Positions 31,522 through 39,093 of a stretch of 64,000 nt of DNA are shown piece after piece (position 1 is the first letter of the stretch; the number at the start of each line of letters is the position of its first letter). The notes beneath the pieces are model-generated. The model was not told the origin of the DNA. It made no database searches and saw only the letters and a list, made by a program, of their open reading frames with translations. Source of the stretch: Denitrovibrio acetiphilus DSM 12809 (GTDB taxonomy: Bacteria > Chrysiogenota > Deferribacteres > Deferribacterales > Geovibrionaceae); NCBI RefSeq assembly GCF_000025725.1, contig NC_013943.1:372001-436000 (forward strand). Reading direction: 5' to 3'. Position numbers and translations under genes: made by a program.

Positions 31522-31905
31522 ATGGCTAAAAAAAGCTCTAAGAAAAGAGAGAAAAAGAACGTACCGAAGGGTGTTGCCCATATCAGGTCAACTTTCAATA
31601 ATACCATCGTTACATTCACCGATGTAAACGGCAACGCTGTTACATGGGCAGCCGGCGGCGGAGTGGGCTTCAAAAACTCACGTAAATCCACCCCCTTCGC
31701 TGCGCAGATTGCAGCAGAGCAGGCAGCTAAAAAAGCTGTGGACAACGGTATGCGTGAAGTAGAAGTGAACGTGAAAGGTCCAGGTGCCGGTCGCGAGAGC
31801 GCTATTCGTGCTATTGCCGCTGCTGGGCTAAAGATAACTGTTATAAGGGACGTAACACCTGTTCCTCATAATGGTTGTAGACCCAGAAAGAAGAGAAGAG
31901 TGTAA
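31522..31905 (+). CDS. rpsK: 30S ribosomal protein S11
   Basis: 127 residues. [40 protein letters not shown] and the C-terminal [17 protein letters not shown] are diagnostic. S11 lies on the 30S platform near the Shine-Dalgarno helix. Confidence 0.97.
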   Translation: MAKKSSKKREKKNVPKGVAHIRSTFNNTIVTFTDVNGNAVTWAAGGGVGFKNSRKSTPFAAQIAAEQAAKKAVDNGMREVEVNVKGPGAGRESAIRAIAAAGLKITVIRDVTPVPHNGCRPRKKRRV

Positions 31906-31917
31906 CGGAGGTCCAAG

Positions 31918-32544
31918 TTGGCTAGGTATACAGGAGCAGTATGTAAACTCTGCCGTAGAGAGGGCATGAAGCTTTTCCTTAAAGGAGAGCGCTGCTACAA
32001 AGATAAATGCGGATTTGAGAAAAAACCTTATCCTCCCGGTCAGCACGGACAGGGTCGCAAAAAAATTAGCGACTTTGGTACCCAGCTGCGTGAGAAACAA
32101 AAGGTTAAAAGGCTATATGGCGTACTGGAAAAACAATTCAGACGTTATTTTGACAAAGCAACCAGAATGGATGGCATCACTGGTGAAAACCTTCTTCAGC
32201 TTCTTGAAAGAAGACTTGATAACATTGTCTACAGAGCAGGATTTGCGGGAAGCCGCAAAGAAGCAAGACAAATGGTTAAACACAGCCACTTTCTTATAGA
32301 CGGCAAAAAGGTTGACATCCCTAGTTTTCTTGTCAAGCCTGGCATGGTTATAGAGGTTCGTGAAAAGAGCCAAAATGTTTCCAGATTTAAAGACTGTCTG
32401 GACACTGCCGAAGGACGCGGTGTTTCTGACTGGCTCGCTCTGGAGAAATCTAACTTTAAGGCTGTTGTAAACAGATTGCCTGAAAGAGATGACATTGGTT
32501 ATGACATTCAGGAACACCTGATCGTGGAACTTTACTCTAAGTAA
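31918..32544 (+). CDS. rpsD: 30S ribosomal protein S4
   Basis: 208 residues from TTG 31918 after ACGGAGGTCCAAG. The N-terminal part has a zinc-type cluster, [12 protein letters not shown] plus CYKDKCG. The S4 domain ([20 protein letters not shown]) follows. S4 is a primary 16S binder and, elsewhere, the alpha-operon repressor. Confidence 0.96.
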   Translation: MARYTGAVCKLCRREGMKLFLKGERCYKDKCGFEKKPYPPGQHGQGRKKISDFGTQLREKQKVKRLYGVLEKQFRRYFDKATRMDGITGENLLQLLERRLDNIVYRAGFAGSRKEARQMVKHSHFLIDGKKVDIPSFLVKPGMVIEVREKSQNVSRFKDCLDTAEGRGVSDWLALEKSNFKAVVNRLPERDDIGYDIQEHLIVELYSK

Positions 32545-32566
32545 GTTTTACACGGAGGTTAAGATA

Positions 32567-33574
32567 ATGGTCATCATGAACTTTCATGAAATCATAAAGC
32601 CCAGAAAAATAGAAGCCGTGGGCGAAGTCACTGACAGATACGGCGAATATGTTGCGGAGCCTTACGAGAAAGGTTTCGGAATCACTATCGGAAACGCACT
32701 ACGCAGAGTTCTCCTTGCTACTATTGAAGGGACTGCTGTAGTAGGCGTTAAGATAGATGGTGTAAGTAACGAGTTTGCTACACTTGAAGGTGTTTATGAA
32801 GATGTCGTTGATATCCTTATGAACATTAAGATGCTGGACCTTAAGCTGCATACACATGAAACAAGACGTGTGTATATTAAGAAAACAGGTGAGGGACCCG
32901 TGACAGCCGGTGATATTACTGGCGACACTATGGTTGAGATACTGACACCAGATCAGCATATATGCACTATCACTGACCCGAACAAAGAACTCAACATGGA
33001 ATTCGTTGTTCAGAGGGGAATAGGATATGTACCTGCTGAAGAGCTGGAGAAGGATTACGACGAAATCGATATGCTTTCCGTTGATGCAGTATTCACACCT
33101 ATTAAAAAGGTGAACTACCATGTGGATAACGCGCGTGTCGGTCAGTCTACTGACTATGACAGGCTCACTCTGGAAGTTGAAACCGACGGTTCCATCAACC
33201 CTGAGGACGCGATAGGTTTCGCAGCTAAGATTATTAAAGATCAGATGAACCTTTTCATCAATTTTGATGAACCTGTGGTTGAAGTCAAACAGGATGAGGA
33301 AGAAAATCAGAATGATCAGCTTCTTGATCTGCTCGATAAGAGCATAGAAGAACTTGAGCTCTCTGTTCGCGCCTATAACTGTCTGAAAAATGCCAACATC
33401 AAAACTCTTGCAGAACTCTGCATGAAAACTGATGCTGAGATGCTTAAGACCAAAAACTTTGGTAGAAAGTCACTTGAAGAGATTAAGAAAGTTCTTCAGG
33501 AACTTGGACTTTCACTCGGTATGGATCTTGAGGCCATAGGGTATAATAACAGCATGGAATCGGAGGAAGAATAG
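32567..33574 (+). CDS. rpoA: DNA-directed RNA polymerase alpha subunit
   Basis: 335 residues from ATG 32567 (CGGAGG 8 nt upstream). The N-terminal dimerisation domain includes EPYEKGFGITIGNALRRVLL. The C-terminal domain (about 260-325) has LELSVRAYNCLKNANIKTLA and the RKSLEEIKKVLQELGLSLGM UP-element-binding helices. rplQ follows without a gap. Confidence 0.97.
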   Translation: MVIMNFHEIIKPRKIEAVGEVTDRYGEYVAEPYEKGFGITIGNALRRVLLATIEGTAVVGVKIDGVSNEFATLEGVYEDVVDILMNIKMLDLKLHTHETRRVYIKKTGEGPVTAGDITGDTMVEILTPDQHICTITDPNKELNMEFVVQRGIGYVPAEELEKDYDEIDMLSVDAVFTPIKKVNYHVDNARVGQSTDYDRLTLEVETDGSINPEDAIGFAAKIIKDQMNLFINFDEPVVEVKQDEEENQNDQLLDLLDKSIEELELSVRAYNCLKNANIKTLAELCMKTDAEMLKTKNFGRKSLEEIKKVLQELGLSLGMDLEAIGYNNSMESEEE

Positions 33575-33928
33575 ATGCGCCATAAAGTAAGCGGATTCAA
33601 ACTCGGCAGAAAACCAGCACACAGAAAGGCTATGGTTCGTAACCTTGCCACTTCTCTGTTGGAAAACGGCCGTATTGAAACAACCGTTACAAGAGCGAAG
33701 GCACTTCGTATGTTCGTTGAGCCCCTCGTGACTCTTGGAAAGAGGGGTGACCTTGCAGCACGCAGACGCGCTATGCAAAAGCTCCCTAATAAGGCGGTTG
33801 TTCACAAACTTTTCGACGAGATTGCTCCTAAGTTCAGTGAGCGTCCCGGCGGATATACAAGAATTGTAAAAACTGGTTTTCGTCAGGGCGATATGGCTCC
33901 GATGGCGATCATAGAGTTTGTAGACTAA
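33575..33928 (+). CDS. rplQ: 50S ribosomal protein L17
   Basis: 117 residues: [41 protein letters not shown]17 lies at the tunnel exit. It is the last gene of the ribosomal block; a terminator begins 10 bp after its stop. Confidence 0.97.
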   Translation: MRHKVSGFKLGRKPAHRKAMVRNLATSLLENGRIETTVTRAKALRMFVEPLVTLGKRGDLAARRRAMQKLPNKAVVHKLFDEIAPKFSERPGGYTRIVKTGFRQGDMAPMAIIEFVD

Positions 33929-33937
33929 TAATATATT

Positions 33938-33964
33938 AAGGCGATCTTCGGGTCGCCTTTTTTT
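33938..33964 (+). terminator. Intrinsic terminator of the str-S10-spc-alpha block
   Basis: AAGGCGA (33938-33944) pairs with TCGCCTT (33953-33959) around a TCTTCGGG loop, then a T-tract to 33964. The only clear terminator after rpsL, about 18 kb upstream. Confidence 0.92.
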
Positions 33965-34045
33965 ATGCAGTTGAAGACAGAACACCACGCAGTTATGCGT
34001 GGATGAATGAGCCTTTCGGCGGTATAATCTGCTGTGCAAGTCATT
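33965..34045 (+). repeat. Post-terminator repeat, copy 1
   Basis: About 80 bp beginning directly after the T-tract: ATGCAGTTGAAGACAGAACA, then CACCACGCA...GATGAATGAGC and an AAGTCATT end. It matches 53258-53335, which also starts right after a terminator. It contains a perfect hairpin CCACGCA-GTTA-TGCGTGG (33985-34002). No protein is encoded. The following stretch to the yrbL-like gene (34046-34284) is AT-rich with four GTAC motifs (34074, 34106, 34130, 34149) and no clear promoter. Confidence 0.75.
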
Positions 34046-34284
34046 AAATCAGCTCACAGTATTAGTATATTTAGTACATTGAAACCTACTTAAAATTGAA
34101 TCTTTGTACGTTGACTGTGTTTAATTTGAGTACAAAAGGCTGATTTTAGTACTCCTTAACTTGATTTTAATTATATTAGGTATTGTAAATAATCTACACC
34201 ATTAAGCTTTTTATTAAATTATCCTTAACTGTGCATTCACTGTGGTAAAAATGCTATGTTTAGTGTATTAAATTGCAAGGTGAA

Positions 34285-34893
34285 ATGAACATACTTCAAT
34301 TAGGACAAAACTACTTTTTGGCATCTGGACACCAGCGTATGTGTTATGTGCATCCTCATGATGAGAGTAAGGTAATCAAAGTTGCTAAGTTTGCGGAATC
34401 CACAGTAAATATAAAAAATCAAAACCTTATTGATTTTTTTTATAGCAAAATTATTGAAGACCGCATTAATGACTTATCCCATATTACAAGATGTTATGGT
34501 TGGGTGAGTACTTCTATGGGGGAAGGTCTCGTAGTTGACAGAGTACAGAATTATGATGGTACTCCAGTATGTTCATTTTACGATGCCGTTTTGGCTAGTG
34601 TGCTTCCGACAGAATTAGAAAGGAAGCTTATAAGTGATTTAAATAAATACCTATCTGTTAACCAACTCTTATTTGTTGATGCAGTGCTGCTAAACATATT
34701 ACTGCAAAAAATAAACGCTGATGAGTACAAACTCGTTATAGTTGATGGACTCGGAGCCAGGAAACTGACTTTGAAGTATGCTTTGGAAAATGCTGTATAT
34801 CCCCTGCGGAAATACAAAATTACTAAGCAGGCGTTAAGGCTTATAAAGGACTACAAAAAAGTCAAGGCGCGTGCTGAGCTCAATTCACTATAG
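34285..34893 (+). CDS. YrbL-like protein (PhoP-regulated YrbL family, kinase-like fold)
   Basis: 202 residues from ATG 34285 (AAGGTGA just upstream; an in-frame TTG at 34273 lacks an RBS). LASGHQRMCYVHPHDESKVI is the family signature, resembling an incomplete kinase nucleotide loop; FVDAVLLNILLQK and LVIVDGLGARK recall catalytic and metal-binding loops. The family is named for E. coli YrbL, but its members often lie in LPS or capsule clusters and may phosphorylate sugars or lipids; the exact role is unknown. The gene is much more AT-rich than the ribosomal block, and an IS begins 15 bp after its stop, so recent transfer is plausible. Confidence 0.75.
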   Translation: MNILQLGQNYFLASGHQRMCYVHPHDESKVIKVAKFAESTVNIKNQNLIDFFYSKIIEDRINDLSHITRCYGWVSTSMGEGLVVDRVQNYDGTPVCSFYDAVLASVLPTELERKLISDLNKYLSVNQLLFVDAVLLNILLQKINADEYKLVIVDGLGARKLTLKYALENAVYPLRKYKITKQALRLIKDYKKVKARAELNSL

Positions 34894-34935
34894 AAACAGT
34901 CTATTTTCGTAAGCTTCCCCTTTAGGAGTACAGTT

Positions 34936-35820
34936 CTAAACTAGAGTTTTCTGCTTTTTCATCATATATTCCATCGGTGTCATACCGTCAAGAGCATCGT
35001 GCGGACGCTCCTCGTTATACTCGATCATCCACCAGTATGTAACTTCCCTTACCTCTTCCAAATTATCAAACAAATACAGGTCAAGTACCTCATTACGATA
35101 AGTTCTGTTAAATCTCTCTATGTAAGCATTCTGGTTCGGTTTGCCAGGCTGGATATACATAATCTCCATTCCAGCGTCCTCAGCCCAAGACACGAACTCT
35201 GCTCCGAGAAACTCTGGACCATTATCGCATCTAAGTACTTCAGGTAATCCTCTCTCAAGTCTGATCTTCTCAAATACGCTTATAAGCCTCCTGCTTGTAA
35301 GAGAGGTATCAATCTCAATGTGCACAGCCTCTCTGTTGCAATCATCTATAACATTGAACGTCCTAAACCTCTTACCACAATACAGGCTGTCACTGACAAA
35401 GTCGGCTGACCAAACCTGATTAGGCAGCTCTGGGACAAACAGCGGGTTATTCTCCCTTTTAGGCAGTCTTTTCTTTGCCCTGCGCTTCTGGTTAAGCTTC
35501 ATCTGGCAGTAAACCCTATGGACTCGTTTATGGTTCCACTGATACTTCTTTCTAAGCACCTTAAAAAGCTTCCAGAATCCCCAGCGAGGGTGTTTCTTTA
35601 CAAGCTCATTCAGCGCATTTATCACAAGTATATCGTCTGTATTAACAACAACAGGCTTATAGTAGGCCGACCTTGAGAGACCTGCACAACGGCAGCTCTG
35701 TGAAACAGAAAGACTATGCTCGTTAACCAGAAAAGCAACAGCATCACGCCTTTCCTGCGGCCTTAGAGCTTTTTTTATAACAAGTTCGGTGCAGAAACAT
35801 GTCTGATCATGACATGTTTT
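34936..35820 (-). CDS. IS3-family transposase OrfB, DDE integrase domain
   Basis: This frame is open from 35820 (just after a TAG) to 34936; the first standard start in it is GTG 35625, but family-like sequence (KKALRPQERRDAVAFLVNEH) extends upstream of that, so it is expected to be made as an OrfAB fusion. The rve domain has the DDE residues in VWSADFVSD, LRCDNGPEFLGAEF and NAYIERFNRTYRNE. The HPRWGFWKLFKVLRKK helix is the usual HTH_21-type region. It lies in the +1 register relative to OrfA, not the usual -1, which is odd; see findings. Confidence 0.88.
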   Translation of the reverse strand, partial: KTCHDQTCFCTELVIKKALRPQERRDAVAFLVNEHSLSVSQSCRCAGLSRSAYYKPVVVNTDDILVINALNELVKKHPRWGFWKLFKVLRKKYQWNHKRVHRVYCQMKLNQKRRAKKRLPKRENNPLFVPELPNQVWSADFVSDSLYCGKRFRTFNVIDDCNREAVHIEIDTSLTSRRLISVFEKIRLERGLPEVLRCDNGPEFLGAEFVSWAEDAGMEIMYIQPGKPNQNAYIERFNRTYRNEVLDLYLFDNLEEVREVTYWWMIEYNEERPHDALDGMTPMEYMMKKQKTLV

Positions 35821-36073
35821 CTATTAAATCCTTCATCGTTTTATTCTCTAAAGCGAGGTCAGCATACATCTTTTTAAGCTGGGAAAGCTCCTGCTCCATG
35901 TCTTTCATCTTTTTAAGATCGGATGCTGTCATGCCTCCGTATTTGGACTTCCAGTTGTAATATGTTGCGTCAGATATGCCATGCTTAAGGCAAATATCTT
36001 TTACCAGCATTCCGGCATCCGCTTCGTTAAGAATTGAAATGATCTGTGTTTCGGTGAATCGTGATTTCTTCAA
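35807..36073 (-). CDS. IS3-family transposase OrfA, DNA-binding part
   Basis: 88 residues from TTG 36073, with GGAGG 6 nt before it. Helix-turn-helix FTETQIISILNEADAGMLVK and DICLKHGISDATYYNWKSKY, then a leucine-zipper-like coiled coil (LKKMKDMEQELSQLKKMYAD). This part binds the IS ends. It ends at TGA inside a 9-bp inverted repeat. Confidence 0.92.
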   Translation of the reverse strand: MKKSRFTETQIISILNEADAGMLVKDICLKHGISDATYYNWKSKYGGMTASDLKKMKDMEQELSQLKKMYADLALENKTMKDLIENMS

Positions 36074-36276
36074 AATGAGCCTCCTAGCTTTTATAGTTTG
36101 CCAGAAAAACTCTAAATTTGGAATGTCTACTCAGTGGGGAAGCTTACGTTTTCATATCTATTTCTAACTGGAATTTGACATTATATTCTAACCTCCTACA
36201 TTATAAATATAAGTTAACAGGATAAAACAAGTTGGAATCAGTTAATTTGTACATAATAATCATATTGGAGGATATT

Positions 36277-36423
36277 ATGCTTTATACAATCAGCGTTGTG
36301 CTCATAATACTTTGGCTTCTCGGGATTGTTTCTGCACATACCATAGGTGGCTTTATACATATACTGCTGGTGATCGCACTTGTTAGCATACTCGTCAGGA
36401 TAATTCAGGGGCGCAGGCTATAG
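36277..36423 (+). CDS. Small membrane protein, lmo0937/DUF5670 family
   Basis: 48 residues from ATG 36277; TTGGAGG is 8 bp upstream, which rules out the longer in-frame start at 36232. MLYTISVVLIILWLLGIVSA and THTIGG-like HTIGGFIHILLVIALVSI make two hydrophobic segments with a short polar turn, ending in RIIQGRRL. The family is widespread, often stress-induced, and has no defined biochemical role. The bases between the IS and this gene (36149-36276) hold no other feature I can support. Confidence 0.82.
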   Translation: MLYTISVVLIILWLLGIVSAHTIGGFIHILLVIALVSILVRIIQGRRL

Positions 36424-36442
36424 TTCAATCTGACAGGGTTTG

Positions 36443-37555
36443 CTATCCAGCAGAGATTATCGTATTGCGGCCGCTTTTTTTTGCTTTGTATAATGCTTCG
36501 TCAGCTCTGGAGACCATGTGACTTAGCTCCTCGTCAGTTTCTTTAAACTGAGCAATTCCGAACGAGCAGGTTAGGTGTACTTCTTTATTATCAAACCTTG
36601 CGGAGCTAATTTCAGACCGGAACCTTTCAGCAACATTTTGTGCTTCGATAATATTTGTTTCAGGAAGAAGTATGCAAAATTCTTCACCGCCAAATCTACA
36701 GGCAATGTCTGACGGGCGCAGCTTGGCATTAAGTATATTTGCTGTTTTTATGAGAACCTTATCGCCTGTTTGGTGACCAAAATTATCATTTATATTTTTA
36801 AAGTAATCGGCGTCTGCGATAATAAGGCTGAGGGGGCTTCCGTATCTTTTGCTTCTGGCAAATTCCACGTCTGCTTTATTGAAAAAATAACGTCTGTTAT
36901 ATAACTTGGTAAGCGGGTCAGTTTCGGAAAGTTCTTTATATTGCTCCTCAGCAAGCTTTCTTTGTGTAACTTCTCTGCGAAGCTGTTTCTGTTTTTCAGC
37001 TAGTTTTCTAAGGTTTTGGCGGAGTAAATGATCTATAAATCCCGAAAGCAAAACAACGACGACACCCATAGCCACAAAATTATATATAGCGGCAAACCAT
37101 GATCTGGCGGCGTAATTGTAAATATTGAAGTCAATGTTGTGTAGAAGATATCCGCCAACCTGAAGGTAGGCTACTATAGACACTAGAAAAGTGTTTACGA
37201 TAGCCAGAACCAGACCAGTTTTAAACCCGAAAAGCATAGTGGCAAGTGCTATGCTAATTACTATGTCAAGTCTGCCGGAGCTGCTCAATCCTATGGAGAA
37301 AAAACCTGAATAGCCTATAAACATGAATCCTGTAACTGCGATCACGGCTTTGAGCTTGAATGGTATTTTTCTTCTGTATAAGGCAAGCAGTAACACAAGA
37401 CCTGTTAGAAATATATGTACAAACATTTCAGGTCTTATGCCTATGGCGGGAATACGGGAAAGAGAAATGAGAAGTCCCGGGAAAACAACAATAGTAAAAA
37501 ATATAATCAGCATGTCTACGACATAGTTCTGATATTTTCTGAATAACTGATCCAT
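36443..37555 (-). CDS. Membrane-anchored diguanylate cyclase (GGDEF)
   Basis: 370 residues. About five to six hydrophobic segments fill residues 12-185, a short coiled coil (LRKLAEKQKQLRREVTQRKL) follows, then a GGDEF domain (about 210-368). The active loop is CRFGGEEFCILLPE; RPSD five residues before it is an RxxD inhibitory site, so product inhibition is likely. DPLTKLYNRRYFFNKADVEF starts the domain. It should make c-di-GMP from two GTP. A ComFB-family gene lies just upstream on the same strand. Confidence 0.93.
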   Translation of the reverse strand: MDQLFRKYQNYVVDMLIIFFTIVVFPGLLISLSRIPAIGIRPEMFVHIFLTGLVLLLALYRRKIPFKLKAVIAVTGFMFIGYSGFFSIGLSSSGRLDIVISIALATMLFGFKTGLVLAIVNTFLVSIVAYLQVGGYLLHNIDFNIYNYAARSWFAAIYNFVAMGVVVVLLSGFIDHLLRQNLRKLAEKQKQLRREVTQRKLAEEQYKELSETDPLTKLYNRRYFFNKADVEFARSKRYGSPLSLIIADADYFKNINDNFGHQTGDKVLIKTANILNAKLRPSDIACRFGGEEFCILLPETNIIEAQNVAERFRSEISSARFDNKEVHLTCSFGIAQFKETDEELSHMVSRADEALYKAKKSGRNTIISAG

Positions 37556-37749
37556 GTGACATATTATTACTAAAAAAAAGAAATTGCCAGATAAAGAAGG
37601 TTCTTAACTAGTAAAGATAATTAGATATAAATTGCTGTTATTCTGACAGTACGGCAATTTTCACGGATTTACTGTTGCTTTTGATCAGCACAACAGCATG
37701 TAACGATATTGTAAAGCACTATAACTTTATCGCTATAGTCTAACGCAGG

Positions 37750-38031
37750 TTAATCGTGTCTTGGACGCGATTTGACAATTATAGAAGCTTCTTTCATTTT
37801 TCTGTAGATCTCTTCATCAGAAACTTTGTTGCGGGCAGCACTTATATTATGTTCCTCGCTATGGTAACATGGCGGGAGCGAGTTGAGTGTGATAGCCATC
37901 AGATCAAGTATGCAGCTTTTGCATATACACATGTCAGGATTATGCTCCAGAAAGACTGAAATTATCTCCCAAGCTCTCTTCTCGTTTATATTTTTAAGCA
38001 TATCTATGTCATATGGATTGATTTGAAGCAT
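37750..38031 (-). CDS. ComFB-family protein (late competence development family)
   Basis: 93 residues from ATG 38031, preceded on the minus strand by AGGTGATTTT. MLQINPYDIDMLKNINEKRA, EIISVFLEHNPDMCICKSCI, DLMAITLNSLPPCYHSEEHN match the short ComFB family, with the CxCxxC and PPCYH cysteines typical of it. A longer in-frame start would run antisense through gpsA and is rejected. Family members in cyanobacteria have been reported to bind cyclic dinucleotides; here it neighbours a diguanylate cyclase, so an effector role is plausible but unproven. The 194 bp to the cyclase gene show nothing definite. Confidence 0.82.
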   Translation of the reverse strand: MLQINPYDIDMLKNINEKRAWEIISVFLEHNPDMCICKSCILDLMAITLNSLPPCYHSEEHNISAARNKVSDEEIYRKMKEASIIVKSRPRHD

Positions 38032-38092
38032 AAAATCACCTACAATTTTTTTGCGTACCTTCAAATAACAAGATATCATTGCGGGGTGATTC

Positions 38093-39091
38093 ATGCAAGA
38101 TAAAATGGCTGTGATAGGAGCCGGTAACTGGGGAACAGCGTTGGCGGAGCTTGCTGCAAGCAACGGTTTTAATGTTGATATATATGCATTCGAGGATGAG
38201 CTGGTCAGAGATATTAACGAAAAAGGCATAAATACTTTGTTCATGCCTGATACGCTATTGAATGAGAAGATAAAAGCTAAGCACTTTGACGAATTGAAAG
38301 ATGTAGATACTGACAGGATAATCTGGGTTGTTCCGACACAATTTTCCAGAAAAGTTGCCGTGCAGCATAAGGATGTGCTGAGTGGTAAGAAACTGCTTAT
38401 AGCAACTAAAGGTATAGAAATCGAAACAGGAGATCTGATTGTCCATGTTCTTAAAAGCTGTTTTGATGCAGAATTTTCTATTCTTTCCGGTCCGTCATTT
38501 GCAAAAGAAGTTGTAGCAAAAAAACCCACAGCGGTGAGCATCGCTTCTGAAAAGGAGGAGTGTGCTATCTGGTGGCAGGAGAAGCTATCTACGGATTATT
38601 TCCGTGCTTACTATACAGATGATATTCCGGGAGTAGAGGTCGGTGGAGCTATTAAAAATGTTCTTGCCATTGCAACAGGAATATCTGACGGGCTGGGGTT
38701 TGGTCCGAATGCCCGTGCAGGACTCATAACAAGAGGGCTTGCCGAGATGGCACGCCTTGGTACTGCTCTGGGGGGTAAACCTGAAACACTGATGGGGCTT
38801 TCAGGTATGGGAGACCTTGTTCTCACCTGCACAGGAGACCTCTCCAGAAACCGGACTGTGGGGCTTAAGATAGCCGAAGGGATGTCTATGGAAGAGATTA
38901 CCGGGAGCATGAAGATGGTCGCAGAAGGTGTTTATACTACAATGGCTGCTAAAAAGCTTGCAGAAAAGCTAAATGTAGATGTACCTATAATAAATGAGGT
39001 TTTTGAAATACTCTATCTGGGCAAGAAGCCGTACGATTCGGTTACATCCCTGATGGGCAGACCTCTCAAAAGTGAAAAGCTTGAAGGATAA
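38093..39091 (+). CDS. gpsA: Glycerol-3-phosphate dehydrogenase [NAD(P)+]
   Basis: 332 residues, reducing dihydroxyacetone phosphate to sn-glycerol-3-phosphate for phospholipids. Rossmann motif MAVIGAGNWGTALAELAA, VPTQFSRK, LSGPSFAKEVVAKKPTAVS, catalytic lysine in GGAIKNVLAIATGISDGLGF, and GLGFGPNARAGLITRG. GCGGGGTGATTC precedes ATG. polA starts 2 bp after the stop. Confidence 0.97.
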   Translation: MQDKMAVIGAGNWGTALAELAASNGFNVDIYAFEDELVRDINEKGINTLFMPDTLLNEKIKAKHFDELKDVDTDRIIWVVPTQFSRKVAVQHKDVLSGKKLLIATKGIEIETGDLIVHVLKSCFDAEFSILSGPSFAKEVVAKKPTAVSIASEKEECAIWWQEKLSTDYFRAYYTDDIPGVEVGGAIKNVLAIATGISDGLGFGPNARAGLITRGLAEMARLGTALGGKPETLMGLSGMGDLVLTCTGDLSRNRTVGLKIAEGMSMEEITGSMKMVAEGVYTTMAAKKLAEKLNVDVPIINEVFEILYLGKKPYDSVTSLMGRPLKSEKLEG

Positions 39092-39093
39092 AG

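Larger units (their letters stand above)
34908..36148 (-). mobile_element. IS3-family insertion sequence (IS407-like), complete, 1241 bp
   Basis: Both ends read CGTAAGCTTCCCC (34908-34920, and the complement at 36136-36148), followed inward by an imperfect repeat up to TAGAGTTTT-CTG, giving terminal inverted repeats of about 47 bp. TTTT flanks both ends (34904-34907 and 36149-36152), a 4-bp target duplication as in the IS407 subgroup. Two transposase frames lie on the minus strand. It separates the yrbL-like gene from a small membrane protein gene. Confidence 0.9.

Noticed and set aside
36465-36483. Terminator at the convergent end of the small membrane gene and the diguanylate cyclase (GCGGCCGC followed by T run)
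   Set aside because: It is coding sequence of the cyclase C-terminus, and the palindrome has no loop, so it cannot form a normal terminator hairpin.
38032-38541. A 263-residue version of the ComFB gene starting at 38541
   Set aside because: The added part is antisense to gpsA and shows no domain. ATG 38031 has a good RBS and gives the family length.
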